A DNA stretch of 64,000 nt from Microbulbifer hydrolyticus (GCF_009931115.1 NZ_CP047491.1:951001-1015000), one strand, 5' to 3'; counted from the stretch's first letter, positions 39,806-49,198 are shown. Numbers and translations: made by a program. The notes: generated from the letters alone by a model not told the origin.

Positions 39806-40345
39806 ATGAAAAAAATAACCAGCTTTAGCACGGTACAACGTCAGCAGGGGATGACCCTAATTGTTGGCTTGATCATGGTATTACTTATGACCATTGTCGG
39901 CATGGCGGCGATCCGCGGTAGCGGCATGCAGGAACTGATGGCGGGCAATATGCGCGACCGTAACCTGGCGTTCCAGTCTGCTGAAGCGGGTTTGCGCCAG
40001 GGCGAGGTGGTGCTTACCGGTGCGACCATCCCGGCGTTCGACGGTACTAGCACCGGTCTTGTCCAGGCCATCGATGGGTCCACCAGTACCGGCTTCTGGG
40101 ATACGTATGGTTGGGACGCCAGCTCGGTGCGCACCACGCTGGGGGTCGAGTATGTGGCGAGTCAGCCGCAGTATGTGATCGAAGAAGTGAGCACAACCGC
40201 AATAATCAATTCGGCGGATGGCGGCGCGGTGGACTTTGCCAGCTCTCTAAAAATGGACGATACCGTTTTTTACCGAGTGACAAGCCGCGCAGAAGGCGGT
40301 ACCGCGGATGCTGTTGTCATCCTGCAGTCCACATACAAACGCTGA
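39806..40345 (+). CDS. pilX: Type IV pilus minor pilin PilX, copy 2
   Basis: 179 residues, same length as copy 1. Prepilin site RQQG / MTLIVGLIMVLLMTIVGM, with Val at +5 as in PilX generally, then GMQELMAGNMRDRNLAFQSA. It is 26 bases after pilW and 21 bases before pilY1. Confidence 0.92.
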   Translation: MKKITSFSTVQRQQGMTLIVGLIMVLLMTIVGMAAIRGSGMQELMAGNMRDRNLAFQSAEAGLRQGEVVLTGATIPAFDGTSTGLVQAIDGSTSTGFWDTYGWDASSVRTTLGVEYVASQPQYVIEEVSTTAIINSADGGAVDFASSLKMDDTVFYRVTSRAEGGTADAVVILQSTYKR

Positions 40346-40366
40346 GTCGGGCGGAGAAGATAGTTC

Positions 40367-43300
40367 ATGATTAAGAAAGCGAAAGCTATAAAGTTCTGCA
40401 GTAGGGTGTTGGCAAGTCTTTTGAGCCTTGGGGTAACCCACAGTGCGGCCTCTCTAGATTTGGCCCAGAGCCCGCTGTTCCTCAGTAACGGCGCGTCGCC
40501 GAATGTGATGTTTGTGATCGACGATTCGGGTTCCATGAATTGGGAAATTACCCCGGAGCAGTACCGGGATGGCGGTAATGGCACCGAAGCCAATTACATT
40601 TTTCCGCGTGCCAACCTAATTTACGGCACGGGTGATTACGCCAACAACATCCCAACGGTCGATGACACTGATGCCTACGCCGCGCTGACCCGCTCGCCGC
40701 AAATTAACAAGAGTTACTACAACCCTTCGAATACCTATACGCCTTGGGTGAAGCACGACGGTACGCTTTATCCCAATGCGAATCCTGAGTGTGCCTGGCA
40801 CAACCCGGAGAATACCGGTACCTGTCCCAGCGTCGACGAGTCGGTCAATGCGAATGCGCGTAATTTGAAGGTCGAAAACGGTAATTACAACACCAACAAC
40901 TGGCTCAGCTGTACCGAGAATAACGCCACCTCCGTAACCTGTACTGCGTCTGCCGACAGCGAGACATTCTGGCCGGCACGCTATTACTGGCACGACGGCG
41001 GTAGCGAATGGGATCGAGACAACTATACAAAAACTGACATCAGGTCTGGTTCCGACTATAGCGGCCACGACCGCAGCAAGCGCAGTGACTGTGATAACGG
41101 AATCTGTACCTATGCGCAGGAAATCCAGAATTTTGCCAACTGGTACACCTATTATCGGTCCCGCACCCTCGCAGCGCGTGCAGGAATCGGGCGTGCCTTC
41201 GCAGAGCAGGGTGAGGACATACGTGTGGGCTTTGGTGCTATCAACAAGGGGGATGCCGACGTTGATGGTATCAATGCCAGAACGATCGTAAGCGGTGTGC
41301 GTGATTTTAGTGGCACCAGTCGAGAGAGTTTCTTCAGCGAACTCTACACCCGAGGCGTTTCTACATCGGGTACGCCGCTGCGGCGCGCGTTGGACGATGC
41401 CGGGCAGTATTTCTCACGCACCGACAACAAGGGGCCCTGGGGTGCGGACCCGGGAGTCGAGGACACCACCGCGCATCTTGCCTGCCGAGCCAGCTACACC
41501 ATCCTGATGACCGATGGCTATTGGAGCGATGGCCAGGCCAGTACGGCGGATGCGCGGGCCAATGTGGATAACGCCACCGGAACCCAAATTACGGGTCCGG
41601 ATGGCCAATCCTATACCTATAGTGCTGTTTCCCCATTTACAGATGCACACAGTAACACACTGGCAGATGTGGCCATGTACTACTGGAAGAATGATTTGCG
41701 CACCGATCTGGTTAACCAGGTACCGGTGAAAGATGACAATATCAACCCGGCATTCTGGCAACATATGGTGACCTTTGGGGTCGGCCTCGGCGTTACCGGC
41801 TCCATAGATAAGGAGGCGGCGTTTGATGCGATCAATGATAGTGGCATCACGATTGCCTGGCCGGATCCGAGTAATAGCAATTCTGCAAAGGTCGATGACC
41901 TCTTGCACGCTGCGGTAAATAGTCGCGGTGGTTTTTTTAGTGCTGCGGATCCACAGAAATTCTCCAGTGAGTTGTCGAACGTGCTTGAAAATATCCTGGG
42001 GCGCTCTGATGGCGCCGCCTCGTCGGTGGCAACCAACTCAACGCGCCTGGGAACAGACACCGTGGTCTATCAGGCCCTATTTAACAGCACTGACTGGAGC
42101 GGTGAACTGAAGGCGGTCAACCTGAACAGTGACGGCACAGTAGGTACTGAAAAATGGTCAACAGACACTGCAAGCTTTGCCAGTGCCGCAACACGAGATA
42201 TCTACACCCACAATGGATCGTCAGGTGTCCCCTTTGCCTGGGGCGCGACTGCAGCCGATGGTATCAGTGACGCGCAGAAAGCCGACCTAACAGGCGCTGA
42301 TACGGCAGTAGAAGGCGCAAACCGCTTACTTTGGGTTAGAGGTGCAGAGGTTGCTGGTCTGCGAGACCGACAGTCACTGCTCGGGGATATTGTCAACTCG
42401 AGTCCGGTATTTGCCGGCCGCAAAAAACAGAATTTCCACTTGTTATCCGATGCGTTAGGCGGCCACAAGTACACTGATTATTACAATACTTCTAAGAAAA
42501 ACCGTCGCGAAGTACTTTATGTAAATGCCAATGATGGCATGCTGCACGCATTTGATGCGGCAACAGGGGAAGAGCTCTTCGCTTATGTACCTGCGGGTGT
42601 TTATGAAAAACTGCGCAAGCTCAGTGCCACAGATTATGGAGAAAGCAGTAACTCTCACACCTATATCGTTGATGGCCCACTATTCGTTGGTGATGCTTAT
42701 ATCAACGGTAGCTGGAAAAATGTTCTCGTTGGTACGCTTGGCGCGGGGGGCAAAGGGATATTCGCACTGGATGTAACCAATCCTGATAGCTTTGATGAAA
42801 ACGATGTCCTGTTTGACTTTACCGATGAAGACCTCTATTCCGGTGATCTGGCCAAGCTTGGCAATATCACCAATGAGCCGATAATTGGACCCACCAATAG
42901 CGGTTGGAGGCTGTTCTTTGGTAACGGTTATAACTCCACAGGGGGTAATGCACATCTCTTTGCGGTGAGTCTCGATAACCCTATTGGTGGAACCAAGGTT
43001 ATTTCCGCAGGCAGTGCGAGCGAGAATGGTTTGTCCGGGCCGGCACTGCTGCCGAGTGGCACAGGGGAGGTCGTTTCAGCTTACGCCGGGGACCTGCTTG
43101 GTAATCTGTGGGCGTTTGATATCTCGGCAGGTAGCAGTGATAACTGGGATGTGGCCTACAGTACAGCTGATGTGCCCGAGCCTCTATTCACTGCTGTGGA
43201 TCCCAACAATAAAGTACAGCCGATTACGTCAATTCCCACTTTGGGATTGAATTCGGAAATGAACAACGCAGTCATGGTGTACTTCGGTACCGGTAGTTAT

Positions 43301-43840
43301 CTGTCCAGTACAGATAACAGTGCCGGCGATACGATCAATAGCTTTTATGCTATTGCCGACACCGGCACGAACTTAACCGGTCGTGGACAACTTTTTGCGA
43401 AAACCATCAGCTCTGAAACAGATGGTCGCCGAGTTGTTGATGGAAATGCCGCCACTGCCTGGTGGACCGACAAGAAAGGTTGGTACCTGGATTTCACTTT
43501 TAACAGCAGCGTGACCGGTGAGCGTATTATCAGCAAACCATTACTTATATATGATCGCCTGCTCTTCCCAACGTTGATTACCTCCTCGGATCCATGTGCT
43601 TTCGGTGGCAGTGGCTGGCTGATGGAGCTGGTTGCGGTGGGCAACAAGTATCAAGGCCACTCCATTTTCGGTGAGGATGGCGAGGAAGTGGATTATGCGG
43701 TAATTGGCTACTCTGGTACCGTGCAGGATGGTGACAAAATATTGCTCCCCACCAACAATATTAAAGGGGAGCTGAATGTTCCGGAGGGGGATGCCCCGGT
43801 AGATGCCACAGGCCGTATGTCCTGGCGTCAACTGCGTTAA
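40367..43840 (+). CDS. pilY1: PilY1-type pilus tip adhesin, copy 2 (vWA with MIDAS)
   Basis: Pilus-tip protein of 1157 residues. After a signal peptide (about 1-30) it opens a von Willebrand A domain with an intact metal site, VMFVIDDSGSMNWE (D52, S54, S56), continuing to TILMTDGYWSDG, the vWA beta-strand that supplies the later metal ligand. The N-terminal half is about 545 residues and lacks the GNFLNWATMTRMD marker of copy 1. The beta-propeller half starts at about residue 548 (ASSVATNSTRLGTDTVVYQA) and ends GRMSWRQLR; it tracks copy 1 over about 610 residues. In Pseudomonas the PilY1 vWA domain takes part in surface sensing; the same here is inference. Confidence 0.93.
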   Translation: MIKKAKAIKFCSRVLASLLSLGVTHSAASLDLAQSPLFLSNGASPNVMFVIDDSGSMNWEITPEQYRDGGNGTEANYIFPRANLIYGTGDYANNIPTVDDTDAYAALTRSPQINKSYYNPSNTYTPWVKHDGTLYPNANPECAWHNPENTGTCPSVDESVNANARNLKVENGNYNTNNWLSCTENNATSVTCTASADSETFWPARYYWHDGGSEWDRDNYTKTDIRSGSDYSGHDRSKRSDCDNGICTYAQEIQNFANWYTYYRSRTLAARAGIGRAFAEQGEDIRVGFGAINKGDADVDGINARTIVSGVRDFSGTSRESFFSELYTRGVSTSGTPLRRALDDAGQYFSRTDNKGPWGADPGVEDTTAHLACRASYTILMTDGYWSDGQASTADARANVDNATGTQITGPDGQSYTYSAVSPFTDAHSNTLADVAMYYWKNDLRTDLVNQVPVKDDNINPAFWQHMVTFGVGLGVTGSIDKEAAFDAINDSGITIAWPDPSNSNSAKVDDLLHAAVNSRGGFFSAADPQKFSSELSNVLENILGRSDGAASSVATNSTRLGTDTVVYQALFNSTDWSGELKAVNLNSDGTVGTEKWSTDTASFASAATRDIYTHNGSSGVPFAWGATAADGISDAQKADLTGADTAVEGANRLLWVRGAEVAGLRDRQSLLGDIVNSSPVFAGRKKQNFHLLSDALGGHKYTDYYNTSKKNRREVLYVNANDGMLHAFDAATGEELFAYVPAGVYEKLRKLSATDYGESSNSHTYIVDGPLFVGDAYINGSWKNVLVGTLGAGGKGIFALDVTNPDSFDENDVLFDFTDEDLYSGDLAKLGNITNEPIIGPTNSGWRLFFGNGYNSTGGNAHLFAVSLDNPIGGTKVISAGSASENGLSGPALLPSGTGEVVSAYAGDLLGNLWAFDISAGSSDNWDVAYSTADVPEPLFTAVDPNNKVQPITSIPTLGLNSEMNNAVMVYFGTGSYLSSTDNSAGDTINSFYAIADTGTNLTGRGQLFAKTISSETDGRRVVDGNAATAWWTDKKGWYLDFTFNSSVTGERIISKPLLIYDRLLFPTLITSSDPCAFGGSGWLMELVAVGNKYQGHSIFGEDGEEVDYAVIGYSGTVQDGDKILLPTNNIKGELNVPEGDAPVDATGRMSWRQLR

Positions 43841-43862
43841 CTCAATAGGCAAAGGGTAAGCG

Positions 43863-44282
43863 ATGAAAAGTCAAAAAGGGTTTACGCTGATCGAACTTAT
43901 GATCGTGGTGGCAATCATCGGTATTATTGCCGGGATTGCCTACCCATCGTATATGGAGTCCGTGCGAAAGAGCAATCGTGCGGACGCAAAGGCCAGTCTG
44001 AACGATGTCGCTCAGCGGCTGCAACGTTGCTATACCGTGTACAACAAATACGATAACTTTGTAGACTGTTCGGTTGCCAAAACGTTGGAAAATGGGACCA
44101 TTGCCTCCGGTGAGCAGATGTATTCGATCAGCGCAGCGACTCTGAGTGCAACAGTGTTCGCGCTAGAAGCTGCACCAGTGAACGGTACGACCCAGGCGTC
44201 GGATGCGAAGTGCGGCACGCTTAAACTATCCAGTACGGGTGTGAAGGATGCTTCCGGGCCATTGGGGGCAAGTTGCTGGTAA
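43863..44282 (+). CDS. pilE: Type IV pilin PilE, copy 2
   Basis: 139-residue pilin with leader MKSQKG and the same N-terminal helix as copy 1. The C-terminal head differs, but the four Cys positions correspond. Last gene of operon 2, followed by a strong terminator shared with the convergent pilR. Confidence 0.92.
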   Translation: MKSQKGFTLIELMIVVAIIGIIAGIAYPSYMESVRKSNRADAKASLNDVAQRLQRCYTVYNKYDNFVDCSVAKTLENGTIASGEQMYSISAATLSATVFALEAAPVNGTTQASDAKCGTLKLSSTGVKDASGPLGASCW

Positions 44283-44300
44283 TCGACAATTTTTTAGCTT

Positions 44301-44334
44301 CGAATAACCCGGCCTGAGCCGGGTTATTCGTTTT
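44301..44334. terminator. Terminator between pilE copy 2 and pilR
   Basis: CGAATAACCCGGC, loop CTGA, GCCGGGTTATTCG followed by TTTT: a perfect 13-bp stem. The pilR stop codon (44324-44326) lies inside the right arm. Confidence 0.85.
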
Positions 44335-45757
44335 CTAGCCCGAGCTTTTTCAAGCGGTAACGTAGAGATCGAAAGCTGATCCCGAGTTTTTCCGCGGCAG
44401 CAGTGCGGTTCCAGTCGGTTTTATCGAGCGCATCTTCAATAGCGGTGCGCTCAATGGTTTGCAGGAATTCGTCCAGAGTGGAGTAATCGGAAGCGGAAAA
44501 CTGACCGGGATAAGCACCGGGCCCGCATTCCGTCAATGGCGTTAGTTGTGGTAGCGGATTACTTGAGTTTTGCTGCTTTGCCACCTCCGGCGGTCCGGGC
44601 ATAGGTGCGGGTTGATCCCTGGGGATAAGCAGGTCGGCGGCATACAGTGTGTTCCGCTCGCAAAGCGTGACTGCCCGCTCGAGAATGTTTTCGAGTTCCA
44701 GAAGGTTTCCGGGGAACGAATAGGCCTGGAGTGCGGTTATTGCGTCCTGGGATGCCTTCGGAATTGCTCCTCTTTGATCGGCAGAAATTTTTCGCAGGGT
44801 ATTACGAACCAGCAAGGGGATATCGTCGTGCCGCTGTCGAAGCGGGGGCGCGTGCAGTTCAATGACATTGATTCGGTAGTATAGATCGCTGTGGAAGCGT
44901 CCGGCGCGGACCTCCTCGATCAAGGGGGTCTGGCTGGCACTGAGAATGCGGATATCCAGGTCGTGCACGACGTCGCCGCCTGTGGAGGAAATCGCTTTAT
45001 CCTGAATGATTTGTAGGAGCTTTACTTGTGTTTCGGGCGGGAGGCAGGAAATTTCGTCGAGAAACAGGGTCCCACCGTTCGCGGCGAGTACAAGACCGGC
45101 GCTCAAGCTGTTTGTATCGCTTCGTCCGAATAATGTTTCTTCTATACTGCCTGCCGGGATAGTCGCGCAGTACATGGGGATAAAGGGTTTGTCCGAGCGG
45201 GGGCTTTGTTCGTGAATAGTGCGCGCCGTCAATTCCTTGCCAGTACCTGCTTCACCGATGATGTGTGCAGGTGCTTCGCTGCGGGCAATTTTTTCGATCT
45301 GAGACCGCAGTTTTTGAATGGGTTCCGAGGGGCCCTGGAGCAGCGGAGGAAATTCCTGTTGCTCGATATGACGACCTTCATTCAGGCGAAGCGCTAATTG
45401 CACGAGGCTACGCAGGCGCTCAAGGTTGACGGGTTTGCTCACGAAATCAAACGCGCCAAGCTTGAGTGCCGTAATGGCAGTGTCCATATTTCCGTGCGCG
45501 GTAATCACTGCGATGGGGAGCGACCGCTCCGCGGGGAAGTCCTGAACTTTCTCTACGATCTCAAGTCCCTCGCCATCCGGCAGCCGCATATCCGTCAGGC
45601 AGAAATCGTAGCACTTTTCGCTGAGGCGTCGCTTCGCTTCCGCTACCGACATGGCGACGTCCGCCTTGACGTCCATCCTGCGTAGCGTCATTGATATCAA
45701 ATCGCAGATATCGGGTTCGTCATCGACGATCAGAGCAATAGGTTGACGGTCAGGCAT
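44324..45757 (-). CDS. pilR: PilR-type sigma-54 response regulator lacking GAFTGA
   Basis: NtrC-family regulator of 477 residues that in other species activates pilin transcription. Receiver domain: VDDEPD and phosphoacceptor D56 (CLTDMRLPDG). AAA+ domain: Walker A GEAGTGKE (168-175), Walker B GGTLFLDEI (228-236) and arginine region AGRFHSDLYYRINV. The Fis-type helix-turn-helix at the end reads RTAAAEKLGISFRSLRYRLK. The L1 loop between LFG (209-211) and GLV is only RSDTNSLSA, about five residues shorter than usual, with no GAFTGA motif, so contact with sigma-54 is doubtful. Identity as PilR rests on pairing with pilS and location beside pilus genes. Confidence 0.85.
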   Translation of the reverse strand: MPDRQPIALIVDDEPDICDLISMTLRRMDVKADVAMSVAEAKRRLSEKCYDFCLTDMRLPDGEGLEIVEKVQDFPAERSLPIAVITAHGNMDTAITALKLGAFDFVSKPVNLERLRSLVQLALRLNEGRHIEQQEFPPLLQGPSEPIQKLRSQIEKIARSEAPAHIIGEAGTGKELTARTIHEQSPRSDKPFIPMYCATIPAGSIEETLFGRSDTNSLSAGLVLAANGGTLFLDEISCLPPETQVKLLQIIQDKAISSTGGDVVHDLDIRILSASQTPLIEEVRAGRFHSDLYYRINVIELHAPPLRQRHDDIPLLVRNTLRKISADQRGAIPKASQDAITALQAYSFPGNLLELENILERAVTLCERNTLYAADLLIPRDQPAPMPGPPEVAKQQNSSNPLPQLTPLTECGPGAYPGQFSASDYSTLDEFLQTIERTAIEDALDKTDWNRTAAAEKLGISFRSLRYRLKKLGLENE

Positions 45758-45800
45758 GTCGTTCTAAGTTTATTTTTGTTGGTTGGGTCAGAATTGAGAG

Positions 45801-47456
45801 TCAAAAAACCTGTTCTGCACAAGCAAATTCTACTCTGAAGCAGCTGCGTTTGTCTTGGCTCCGGCAGTAGTAGAGGGTGGCCCGTGTGGACTCACACAGC
45901 TCCCGGGCTATATACAGGCCAAGGCCGGCGCCCGCAGACTCGGTGGTGAAAAAGGGTTCGAAAATCTGGTCTTTGTGTTCCTCCGCAACGCCGTCCCCCA
46001 GGTCCAGTATGTCGAGCCGTGCACATTGTCTGTCTTCCACATAACTTACAGACAGCTCGACTTCGGGGCTGCCGGTTGCCTGACGCGAATGCCTGATGGC
46101 GTTATTGCACAGATTGGTGACGACCTGCGACATCTGGCTCGGGTCAAAGCGTGCCAGCACTGGCGTCGAGGGCAGGGAGTGTTTTATGACGGTGTCTGCT
46201 GTTACAGTCGCGGTGTAGTCTTTCAGGAATTCTACAGTCCAGTGGCGCAGGTCCAGCAGTTGCGGCTCCGGTGGTTTGCGTCGGGAAAGCTGCAGTACGT
46301 TTTCCACAATCTGGTTTACGCGTTGGCTGTGCCTGCTGATGATCTCTGTTAACTGGCGATCCTCCAGGGTAATGGAATTGGATTCGGCCAGGAGCTGGGC
46401 GGCATGGGCGATGGCACCGAGGGGGTTGCGCACTTCGTGTGCAATGGAGCCGGTGAGACGTCCGAGAGAAGCGAGCTTCAGTTGCTGGGCTTGCTGAGCC
46501 AACCTGCGGTTGTCCTCAAGAAATACCAGTGAACTGTTACTGGCGTTATTCGTTAGAGTGGTGACACTTGCGCGGAGCTCGGTTTGCCCGGCGCCCCGGA
46601 TGATGCCACTGCGAGTGTTACCCTGTTTCTGCAGTTTCTCCAGAGTTTCGCGAAAAGCCGGACTCAGACTTTCTTTGTTTGCAGGTTTAACCCCGAGCAG
46701 CTGTTGTGCCGCGCGGTTGATCAGCGTTGGCCGGTGTTCATTATCCAGAACAAGGACACCGGTCCGCATTTGCGCCACGATCTGTTGGGTAAGCCGCTGC
46801 AGATGCGCTGCCTGCCTGCGCTCCTGCTCGGCTTTCCGGTTCGCAATCTGAATATGCGCGGACAGCGTTTGCAGCGCAGTGACAGAGGTGAACAGCAGGA
46901 TTCCGAGGCTGCCGGCAGAGACGATATCCTGGGTATCCGCCTGACCACTGAGCAGCCCAAACAGTTGTTGCGCAATCACCCCGATACTGGCAATGGCGGC
47001 AAGGAACGCCCCCATACGGCGATCCAGCAGCAGTGAGCCCACGGCACAGGTGGTCAGCATCAGATAGCCGACCCCGGAGTTGAGCCCGCCGCTGGCCTGG
47101 ATCAACAGGAGAAATGCCAGGATATCGCAGCCCAGAATACTGCCGATGCGCAGTGGGGTTGTGTGAAAGCGGCTTGGGTAGAGGTAGAGCAGCCATGCGA
47201 TATTCAGGATCGCATAGGTAATCGCGGTGTTCAGGTACAGCGCGGGGTACAGCGTTCCTACGGCGCCGCTTGTGATTCCGGAGGTGAACAGCCCCAAAAG
47301 CACCAGCGCGATGGCAACCCGGTACCAGGCGTAGATCTTGAGCAGATCCCGCTGTCGCAGGCGTGGACGAAGGAGGTCCGTGTGGTGCGCGGGCTGTGGC
47401 TGCTCTGGTGTGCTATCGCGGGGTATCGCAGCATCGGATACGGTCTGGCTGCTCAC
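45801..47456 (-). CDS. pilS: Sensor histidine kinase PilS
   Basis: Membrane kinase partner of PilR, 551 residues. About six hydrophobic segments occupy residues 45-215, followed by a PAS-like domain (MRTGVLVLDNEHRPTLINRA), the His box GSIAHEVRNPLGAIAHAAQ, and an ATPase domain with NLCNNAIRHS, DLGDGV and GAGLGLYIA. All are the expected PilS elements. It is 43 bases upstream of pilR on the same strand and convergent with the second pilus operon. Confidence 0.93.
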   Translation of the reverse strand: MSSQTVSDAAIPRDSTPEQPQPAHHTDLLRPRLRQRDLLKIYAWYRVAIALVLLGLFTSGITSGAVGTLYPALYLNTAITYAILNIAWLLYLYPSRFHTTPLRIGSILGCDILAFLLLIQASGGLNSGVGYLMLTTCAVGSLLLDRRMGAFLAAIASIGVIAQQLFGLLSGQADTQDIVSAGSLGILLFTSVTALQTLSAHIQIANRKAEQERRQAAHLQRLTQQIVAQMRTGVLVLDNEHRPTLINRAAQQLLGVKPANKESLSPAFRETLEKLQKQGNTRSGIIRGAGQTELRASVTTLTNNASNSSLVFLEDNRRLAQQAQQLKLASLGRLTGSIAHEVRNPLGAIAHAAQLLAESNSITLEDRQLTEIISRHSQRVNQIVENVLQLSRRKPPEPQLLDLRHWTVEFLKDYTATVTADTVIKHSLPSTPVLARFDPSQMSQVVTNLCNNAIRHSRQATGSPEVELSVSYVEDRQCARLDILDLGDGVAEEHKDQIFEPFFTTESAGAGLGLYIARELCESTRATLYYCRSQDKRSCFRVEFACAEQVF

Positions 47457-47513
47457 TTTTTATTCTCATTGTGCAGGTAAGTGACGAAGCATACGGCCGG
47501 TACCGGACAGATG

Positions 47514-47541
47514 TTGTACGTCCGGGTGGCGTGGCTACAAT
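47514..47541 (+). promoter_or_regulatory. Possible sigma-70 promoter for nadE
   Basis: TTGTAC (47514-47519), 16 bases, TACAAT (47536-47541). The -10 is good, the -35 only half matched; it lies 28 bases before the nadE start. Confidence 0.4.
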
Positions 47542-47569
47542 AGCCGCCTCAATTTAATGGGAAATAGAG

Positions 47570-49198
47570 ATGTCTACTTTGCAGCTAGTACTGGCGCAAA
47601 TCAATCTAATGGTCGGGGATATTCACGGCAATACCGACCAGGTGGTCGAAGTCGCGCGAAGAGCCCATCGCGAACACGGGGCGGACCTGGTGCTGTTTCC
47701 GGAGTTGACCCTGTGTGGATACCCGCCTGAAGACCTGCTGCTGCGTCCGAGTATGCAGAAGCGTATTGATGCCGCCCTGGTTGAGCTCAAGCAGGCCGGG
47801 CTCCCCTGCGCCGTACTGGTGGGGTATCCGCGCGTGATTGCGGGTACCGTATTGAACATGGCCGGGCTGATCCAGGACGGCGAGTTGGTCGCGGAGTATG
47901 CCAAGCAGAAGCTGCCCAACTATCAGGTGTTCGACGAATTGCGCTACTTCGTGCCCGGTGAACAGCCCTGTGTGATAGACATCAACGGTATCCCCACGGC
48001 AATCACTATCTGCGAAGACATCTGGCACCCGGAACCGGTCGTGCAGGCCGAGCGTGCGGGGGCCAGGCTGATGCTGAACATCAACGCGTCGCCGTTTCAT
48101 CGCGGCAAGGCCCAGGAGCGCCTCGACCTGCTCGCGCGCCAGGCGCAGGCAGGCAAAATGCCCATCGTGTATGTGAACTCGGTGGGCGGTCAGGATGAAC
48201 TGGTATTCGATGGTGGTTCATTCGCTGTGGACCGCAATGGTGAGTTGCGTGCGCGCGCGCCGGAGTTTGTGGAGAGCCTGTTGCCGGTGACCGTCGAGGC
48301 CGATGGAGACCAGGTAACCCTGGCGCAGGGCAGCGATGCCAAACCCCTGGATGGGCTGGCATCGGTCTACCAGGCGCTGGTGCTTGGGGTGCGGGATTAT
48401 GTCAACAAGAATGGCTTCAAGGGCGTCGTGCTGGGCCTGTCTGGCGGTATCGATTCGGCGCTGACCCTCGCGGTGGCGGTAGATGCACTTGGGCCGGATC
48501 GGGTAGAGGCGGTGATGATGCCGTTTCGTTACACCTCTGACCTGTCCAAAAACGACGCCGCCGACCAGGCCAAACGACTGGGGATCCACTACCGGGTGAT
48601 CGGTATCGAGGGGATTTTTGATGCCTCCATGAAGGCCCTGGAAAGCGAGTTTGCCGGCAGTGAACGCGACACCACCGAAGAAAACCTGCAGGCGCGCGCG
48701 CGCGGCATGCTGCTGATGGCCATCTCCAACAAGAAAGGTTTTATGGTGCTGACGACCGGCAACAAAAGTGAGATGTCGGTTGGGTATGCCACGCTTTACG
48801 GGGATATGGTGGGCGGGTTCAATGCGCTCAAGGATGTACCCAAGATTCTCGTGTATGAGCTTTCCCGCTATCGCAACACCGTCTCACCCGTTATTCCCGA
48901 GACCGTGATTACCCGTGAACCCAGCGCAGAGCTGGCCCCTGACCAGGTGGACTCTGACAGCCTGCCGCCGTACGACGTGCTGGACGAGATTCTGCGGCTG
49001 TATATCGATGAGGACCATAGTGCTGCGTACATCATCGGCAAAGGCTTTGATGAAGCGACCGTGATGCGTGTGGTGCGGCTGGTGGATCGCAACGAATACA
49101 AGCGCCGCCAGGCCGCAGTGGGTGTGCGTATATCGGAGCGTGGCTTCGGGCGCGACCGGCGTTATCCGATCACCAATGGCTGGAAGGCGGGGGAGTAG
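47570..49198 (+). CDS. nadE: Glutamine-dependent NAD+ synthetase
   Basis: Last step of NAD synthesis. The 542-residue protein fuses an N-terminal nitrilase-type glutaminase (catalytic Glu in FPELTLCGYPPEDLL, Lys in KQKLPNYQVFDE, Cys in AITICEDIWHPE) to a C-terminal synthetase with the ATP pyrophosphatase loop GLSGGIDSALT. Both halves are complete, so glutamine can be the nitrogen donor. Same gene order as Pseudomonas is not evident here. Confidence 0.97.
   Translation: MSTLQLVLAQINLMVGDIHGNTDQVVEVARRAHREHGADLVLFPELTLCGYPPEDLLLRPSMQKRIDAALVELKQAGLPCAVLVGYPRVIAGTVLNMAGLIQDGELVAEYAKQKLPNYQVFDELRYFVPGEQPCVIDINGIPTAITICEDIWHPEPVVQAERAGARLMLNINASPFHRGKAQERLDLLARQAQAGKMPIVYVNSVGGQDELVFDGGSFAVDRNGELRARAPEFVESLLPVTVEADGDQVTLAQGSDAKPLDGLASVYQALVLGVRDYVNKNGFKGVVLGLSGGIDSALTLAVAVDALGPDRVEAVMMPFRYTSDLSKNDAADQAKRLGIHYRVIGIEGIFDASMKALESEFAGSERDTTEENLQARARGMLLMAISNKKGFMVLTTGNKSEMSVGYATLYGDMVGGFNALKDVPKILVYELSRYRNTVSPVIPETVITREPSAELAPDQVDSDSLPPYDVLDEILRLYIDEDHSAAYIIGKGFDEATVMRVVRLVDRNEYKRRQAAVGVRISERGFGRDRRYPITNGWKAGE

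Larger units (their letters stand above)
37692..44282 (+). repeat. Tandem operon duplication, copy 2 (fimT-pilV-pilW-pilX-pilY1-pilE)
   Basis: Second complete minor-pilin operon, collinear with 29405-36763. It is about 770 bases shorter, mostly because its PilY1 N-terminal half is smaller. Confidence 0.9.
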
